Part shown: positions 59,977-64,000 of the stretch, piece by piece
How the letters are laid out: each line of letters begins with the position of its first letter
How positions within the stretch are numbered: position 1 is the stretch's first letter
Assembly (NCBI GenBank): GCA_965202735.1
Contig: OZ241844.1
Span: 248,001-312,000, forward strand
Reading direction: 5' to 3'
Length of the DNA: 64,000 bases
Source: HK1 sp965202735
Lineage (GTDB): Bacteria > Pseudomonadota > Gammaproteobacteria > HK1
Notes under the pieces: model-generated
The model's input: only the letters and a program-made list of their open reading frames with translations
Database searches by the model: none
Told to the model about the DNA's origin: nothing
Made by a program: the position numbers and the translations under genes

Positions 59977-62220
59977 ATGTCCTTCGAGCTCGACGAGATC
60001 GAGCGCCGCCCGCTGAAGGACTTCGCCGAGAAGGCGTACCTCGACTACTCGATGTACGTGATTCTCGACCGCGCCCTGCCCCACGTCGGCGACGGGCTGA
60101 AGCCGGTCCAGCGGCGCATCGTGTATGCGATGTCGGAGCTGGGACTGGCCGCCGGCGCGAAGTACAAGAAGTCCGCGCGCACCGTCGGCGACGTGCTCGG
60201 CAAGTTCCACCCGCACGGGGAGAGCGCCTGCTACGAGGCGATGGTGCTGCTCGCGCAGCCGTTCGCGACCCGCTATCCGCTCGTCGACGGCCAGGGGAAC
60301 TGGGGGACCGCGGACGATCCGAAGTCGTTCGCGGCGATGCGCTACACCGAGGCGAAGCTCACCCGGTTCGCCGAGGTCCTGTTGCGGGAGCTGCGCGAAG
60401 GCACCGTCGAGTGGAGCGCGAACTTCGACGGCACGCTCGACGAGCCGAAGCTGCTCCCGGCCCGGCTCCCGCACGTGCTGCTGAACGGGGCGGCGGGCAT
60501 CGCGGTGGGCATGGCGACCGACGTCCCCCCGCACAACCTGCGCGAGATCGTCGCCGCCTGCGTCCGGCTCCTCGACGAGCCGCAGGCGTCGGTCGAGGAT
60601 CTCTGCGAGCACGTTCCCGGCCCGGACTTCCCGACCGAGGCCGAGATCGTCACCTCCCGCGGGGACCTCGTCGCGATGTACGAGGGCGGGGCGGGGAGCG
60701 TGCGGATGCGCGCCCGCTTCGAGCGCGAGAACGGCGCGATCGTCGTGACCGCCCTCCCGTACCAGGTGTCGGGCTCGAAGGTGCTGGAGCAGATCGCGCA
60801 GCAGATGCTCGCGAAGAAGCTCCCGATGGTGGACGACCTGCGCGACGAGTCGGACCACGAGAACCCCACGCGGCTCGTCATCGTCCCCCGATCGAACCGT
60901 GTCGACGTCGAGCGGCTGATGTCGCACCTGTTCGCGACGACCGACCTGGAGCGGAGCTACCGGGTCAACATGACCGTGGTGGGGCTCGACGATCGTCCCC
61001 GGCAGTCCGACCTGAAGGCGATCCTCGGCGAGTGGCTGGAGTTTCGGGTCGGGACCGTGCGCCGCCGGGTGGAGCATCGGCTCGATCAGGTCAGCGACCG
61101 GCTGCACGTTCTCGACGGCCTGCTCGTCTCCTTCCTCAACATCGACGAGGTCATCGCGATCATCCGCGAAGAGGAGCACCCGAAGCAGGCGCTGATGAGC
61201 CGGTTCGGGCTCACCGACGTCCAGGCCGAGGCGATCCTCAACCTGAGGCTTCGGCACCTGGCGCGCCTGGAGGAGGTGAAGATCCGGGCCGAGCAGTCGG
61301 AGCTCGCCGGCGAGAGCAGCCGGCTGAGGGGAATCCTCGAGAGCGATCGAGGGGTGCCGATGCTGGTCCGCCACGAGCTCCTCGAAGACGCCGGGCGCTA
61401 CGGCGACGGGCGCCGTTCGCCGCTCGTCGAACGGGACGCGGCGCAGGCGCTGGGAGAGACGGACCTGGCGCCGGCCGAGCCGGTGACGGTGGTGCTCTCG
61501 GAACGGGGCTGGGTGCGGGCCGCGAAGGGACACGAGATCGAGCCCGAGGCGCTCGGCTACCGGTCCGGCGACGCCTATCGGGCGATGGCCCGGGGCCGCA
61601 GCAACCAGCCTGCCGTGTTCCTGGACTCGACCGGCCGCGTGTACTGCGTCCCGGCCCACACCCTCGCGTCCGCCCGGGGCCAGGGAGAGCCGCTGGCCGG
61701 GCGCATCAACCCACCCGACGGCGCCACCTTCGAAGGAGTCATGATCGGGCCGGCGGACCAGCTCTACGTCATCGCGACCGACGCCGGCCATGGGTTCGTC
61801 GCGCGCCTCTCGGATCTCTGGTCGCGCAATCGCGCCGGCAAGGCATGCGTTTCGCTCACTCAGGGCGCGAAGCTGCTCGTTCCGCGCCCGGTGCGCGATC
61901 CCGATGCGGCGCGGCTCGCCGCGGTCTCCAGGGCGGGAAAGCTCCTCGTCCATCCGCTCGCGGAGCTTCCGCGGCTCGCTCGGGGCAAGGGCGTGAAGAT
62001 CATCCGGATCCCGGAGGCGAAGGCCCGGAGCCGGGAGGACTTCGTGGTCGATATCGAGGTCGTGCCTCCCCGCGCGTCGCTGACCGTTCACGCCGGCAAA
62101 CGGTACATCCATCTGAAGCCGTCCGATCTCGTACCCTATACACTCGGGCGCGGGCGCACCGGAAGGATGCTGCCCCGCGGGTTCCAGCGGGTGACCCGTC
62201 TGGAAATCCAGGACGACTGA
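59977..62220 (+). CDS. parC: DNA topoisomerase IV subunit A
   Basis: A 747-residue DNA-cleaving subunit (E. coli ParC is 752). LPHVGDGLKPVQRRIVYAMS, the quinolone-determining VLGKFHPHGESACYEAMVLL, and the catalytic Tyr in FAAMRYTEAKL are intact. The serine at the quinolone-sensitive position (HGES, equivalent to DSA/ESAC) is present, so no obvious resistance change. It lies 56 bp after parE. An ATG 12 bases upstream (59965) is an alternative start. Confidence 0.94.
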   Translation: MSFELDEIERRPLKDFAEKAYLDYSMYVILDRALPHVGDGLKPVQRRIVYAMSELGLAAGAKYKKSARTVGDVLGKFHPHGESACYEAMVLLAQPFATRYPLVDGQGNWGTADDPKSFAAMRYTEAKLTRFAEVLLRELREGTVEWSANFDGTLDEPKLLPARLPHVLLNGAAGIAVGMATDVPPHNLREIVAACVRLLDEPQASVEDLCEHVPGPDFPTEAEIVTSRGDLVAMYEGGAGSVRMRARFERENGAIVVTALPYQVSGSKVLEQIAQQMLAKKLPMVDDLRDESDHENPTRLVIVPRSNRVDVERLMSHLFATTDLERSYRVNMTVVGLDDRPRQSDLKAILGEWLEFRVGTVRRRVEHRLDQVSDRLHVLDGLLVSFLNIDEVIAIIREEEHPKQALMSRFGLTDVQAEAILNLRLRHLARLEEVKIRAEQSELAGESSRLRGILESDRGVPMLVRHELLEDAGRYGDGRRSPLVERDAAQALGETDLAPAEPVTVVLSERGWVRAAKGHEIEPEALGYRSGDAYRAMARGRSNQPAVFLDSTGRVYCVPAHTLASARGQGEPLAGRINPPDGATFEGVMIGPADQLYVIATDAGHGFVARLSDLWSRNRAGKACVSLTQGAKLLVPRPVRDPDAARLAAVSRAGKLLVHPLAELPRLARGKGVKIIRIPEAKARSREDFVVDIEVVPPRASLTVHAGKRYIHLKPSDLVPYTLGRGRTGRMLPRGFQRVTRLEIQDD

Positions 62221-62242
62221 ACGAGCACCGGGGAGCCGATCC

Positions 62243-62812
62243 ATGCCGAACATCAATACCAGCGAATTCCGCTCGGGGCTGAAGCTCATCATCGATGGAG
62301 ACCCGTGCTCCATCATCGAGAACGAATTCGTCAAGCCGGGGAAGGGCCAGGCGTTCGTCCGCACCAGGTTCCGCAACCTCAGGAGCGGAAGGGTCATCGA
62401 GCGCACGTTCAAGTCCGGAGAGTCGGTGGAGGCGGCGGACGTCCTGGAGGTGTCCCTGCAGTACATCTACAGCGACGGCGACATGTTCCACTTCATGGAC
62501 GCGGAGACGTTCGAGCAGCACGCGGCGACCGCCGACGCAGTGGCCGGGGCCGCGCGCTGGCTCAAGGAGCAGGACGCCTGCACGATCACGCTGTGGAACG
62601 GCACGCCCATCGCCGTCGCCCCGCCCAACTTCGTGACGCTCCGGATCACCGAGACCGAGCCCGGCGTGCGCGGCGATACCGCGAGCGGCGCGACCAAGCC
62701 GGCGACGGTCGAGACCGGAACCGTCGTCAAGGTCCCGCTGTTCATCGAGCAGGGCGAGATCGTCAGGATCGACACCCGCACCGGCGAGTACGTCTCGCGC
62801 GCCAGGGAGTGA
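62243..62812 (+). CDS. efp: Translation elongation factor P
   Basis: A 189-residue three-domain protein that rescues ribosomes stalled at polyproline. The modified loop reads EFVKPGKGQAFVR, with Lys in PGKGQ as the residue that receives beta-lysine. DGDMFHFMDAETFEQH and the C-terminal RIDTRTGEYVSR are conserved. The EpmA ligase gene follows at once (7 bp), which fits lysyl modification of this residue. Confidence 0.95.
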   Translation: MPNINTSEFRSGLKLIIDGDPCSIIENEFVKPGKGQAFVRTRFRNLRSGRVIERTFKSGESVEAADVLEVSLQYIYSDGDMFHFMDAETFEQHAATADAVAGAARWLKEQDACTITLWNGTPIAVAPPNFVTLRITETEPGVRGDTASGATKPATVETGTVVKVPLFIEQGEIVRIDTRTGEYVSRARE

Positions 62813-62819
62813 GCCCGGC

Positions 62820-63851
62820 TTGCGCCGCGCCATCGCGACCCGCCCCCGCGAGTGCGCGCCCGGAGGGAGCGCAGGTCCGGACGGACCGCCGCCGGGACAG
62901 CGGCGCTGCGACTGGCGCCCCGGCGCGAGCATCGACGCGCTCCGGCTCCGGGGGCGCGTCCTGCGCGCGGTCCGCGCGCATTTCGACGCCGAGGACGTCC
63001 TGGAGGTGGAGACTCCGATCCTGGGCGCCCGCACCGTCGCCGACCCGTCGATCGAGAGTCTCGCCGCCCGCGACCGCGCCGGCCGCGCGTGGTACCTCCA
63101 GACATCGCCCGAGTGCGCGATGAAGCGGCTGCTGGCGGCGGGCAGCGGGTCCATCTACCAGATCACCCGGGCGTTCCGCGACGGGGAGCGGGGCCGGCAC
63201 CACAACCCGGAGTTCTCGATGCTGGAGTGGTACCGGGTCGGGTTCGACCATCACCGGCTCATCGGGGACGTCGACGCGCTCCTCGACGGGGTCCTCGGTC
63301 CCGGGCCGTCCCGGCGGACGACGTTCCGCGAAGCGTTCTCGCGCCACCTCGGCCTCGATCCGCTGGCCGCGTCGCCGGAGGACCTGCACGACGCCTGCCG
63401 GTCGCACGGGTTCGCGAGCCGCGCCGCGGGCGCTTCCCGCGACGAGTGCCTCGACTGGCTCCTCGCCGCCGCGGTGCAGCCCGCGCTCGGGTCCGGGCGG
63501 GTCTACCTGCTCGACTTTCCGGCCTCGCAGGCCGCGCTTGCGCGGGTGCGCGCGGGTCCTCCGCCGGTCGCGGAGCGGTTCGAGCTCTATGTGGACGGAA
63601 TCGAGGTCGCGAACGGCTATCATGAGCTTCGCGACGCCGGGGAGCTGGACCGGCGGATGCGGCGGGACCGGGAGATCCGATCCGCGGCGGGGCGGCCGGC
63701 GCCGGAAGTCGACGAACGGCTGCTCGCGGCCCACGAGGCGGGACTGCCGGCCTGCGCGGGGGTCGCGCTCGGACTGGACCGTCTCGTCATGCTCGCCGGC
63801 GGTTACCGGTCGCTGCACGAAGTGCTCGCATTTGCGCAGGACACCGCGTGA
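62820..63851 (+). CDS. epmA: EF-P beta-lysine ligase EpmA (GenX/PoxA)
   Basis: A truncated class II lysyl-tRNA synthetase paralogue that attaches beta-lysine to EF-P. Class II motifs are visible: VLEVETPILGARTVADPSIE, YLQTSPECAMKRLLAAGSGS, FRDGERGRHHNPEFSMLEWY and GVALGLDRLVML; no anticodon-binding domain is present. The 343-residue frame uses a TTG at 62820 and is longer than E. coli EpmA (325), so the true start may be slightly inside. EpmB is not in the window. Confidence 0.9.
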   Translation: MRRAIATRPRECAPGGSAGPDGPPPGQRRCDWRPGASIDALRLRGRVLRAVRAHFDAEDVLEVETPILGARTVADPSIESLAARDRAGRAWYLQTSPECAMKRLLAAGSGSIYQITRAFRDGERGRHHNPEFSMLEWYRVGFDHHRLIGDVDALLDGVLGPGPSRRTTFREAFSRHLGLDPLAASPEDLHDACRSHGFASRAAGASRDECLDWLLAAAVQPALGSGRVYLLDFPASQAALARVRAGPPPVAERFELYVDGIEVANGYHELRDAGELDRRMRRDREIRSAAGRPAPEVDERLLAAHEAGLPACAGVALGLDRLVMLAGGYRSLHEVLAFAQDTA

Positions 63852-63877
63852 GCGCACGGGCGGAACTCGCCACCGGC

Positions 63878-64000
63878 TCACCGGTCGAACGGGGTGGCGA
63901 TATCGACCGGTCCCGAACGGCCGCCCTTCGGCAATCGCGCGTCCACGAGCGCCGGAGTCGAGCCGGATGGCGAAACCGACCGATCCCGAACGACGCTCGG
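63878..64000 (-). CDS. Possible C-terminal end of an unidentified gene
   Basis: The minus strand stays open from the right window edge to a TGA at 63878 and reads ...STPALVDARLPKGGRSGPVD followed by IATPFDR. The codon pattern is compatible with coding. A short imperfect direct repeat (GGTGGCGATATCGACCGGTC and GGATGGCGAAACCGACCGAT) is embedded. I do not recognise the product. It converges with epmA. Confidence 0.3.
   Translation of the reverse strand, partial: PSVVRDRSVSPSGSTPALVDARLPKGGRSGPVDIATPFDR

Overview
The window is a very GC-rich (about 70% by eye), densely coded bacterial chromosome segment. The housekeeping genes point to a gammaproteobacterium: gamma-type glutamate-cysteine ligase, GlnRS, the efp-epmA pair, methylthioinosine phosphorylase, ParE/ParC and MlaA. 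I saw no rRNA, tRNA or CRISPR array. The two strands carry long blocks of same-direction genes, often overlapping by 4 bp.

Layout. (1) 1-7890, minus strand: glycolate oxidase glcE (cut by the window edge) and glcD, an MFS permease, an acetolactate-synthase-like ThDP enzyme, a DapA-family aldolase and gshA. (2) 7994-12823, minus strand: a nitrogen-oxide module, haoA (octaheme hydroxylamine oxidoreductase), nirK (copper nitrite reductase), a NirV-like SUMF1 protein and a HaoB-like protein, with a divergent HxlR-type regulator at 13142. (3) 13555-18723, minus strand: cytochrome c maturation genes ccmABCDEF and ccmH, without ccmG. (4) 19228-33600, almost all plus strand: a large respiratory cluster. 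It contains a divergent cbb3-type catalytic subunit, a CcoO-like monoheme subunit, a CcoP-N-like and a CcoS-like protein, a truncated subunit-I paralogue, several c-type cytochromes, three related cupredoxin-like proteins (one fused to a diheme cytochrome), a Tat-exported metallophosphoesterase, a thioredoxin-like lipoprotein, many tiny membrane proteins, and NorQ/NorD-type chaperones. (5) 33597-39916: a degenerate cyanophycinase-like protein, an ECF sigma factor with an anti-sigma factor that carries a haem-c motif, glutathione reductase, a TPR protein, a CDGSH protein and two small cytochromes c. (6) 40132-47418: glnS, then a decayed TAXI-type TRAP transporter. Its binding-protein gene is split by a 1.6-kb ISKra4-like element with a 9-bp target duplication, and its permease gene is frameshifted by an 8-bp tandem duplication. 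(7) 47404-64000: dxs, mlaA, hpt-like, MTIP, mazG, folE2 (flanked by two copies of a ~120-bp MITE-like element), xseB, ispA, a 69-bp MITE-like element, a rubrerythrin/Fe-S/DUF3501 operon, parE, parC, efp and epmA.

How it may work together (inference). HAO oxidises hydroxylamine in the periplasm and NirK handles nitrite/NO. The Ccm system matures the many c-type haems. Electrons could pass through the cytochrome and cupredoxin proteins of region 4 to a cbb3-like haem-copper enzyme assembled with NorQ/NorD. That enzyme keeps the oxygen-reductase tyrosine position and lacks the glutamates typical of NorB, so its substrate is an open question. Region 4 is the strongest candidate for an undescribed system in this window.
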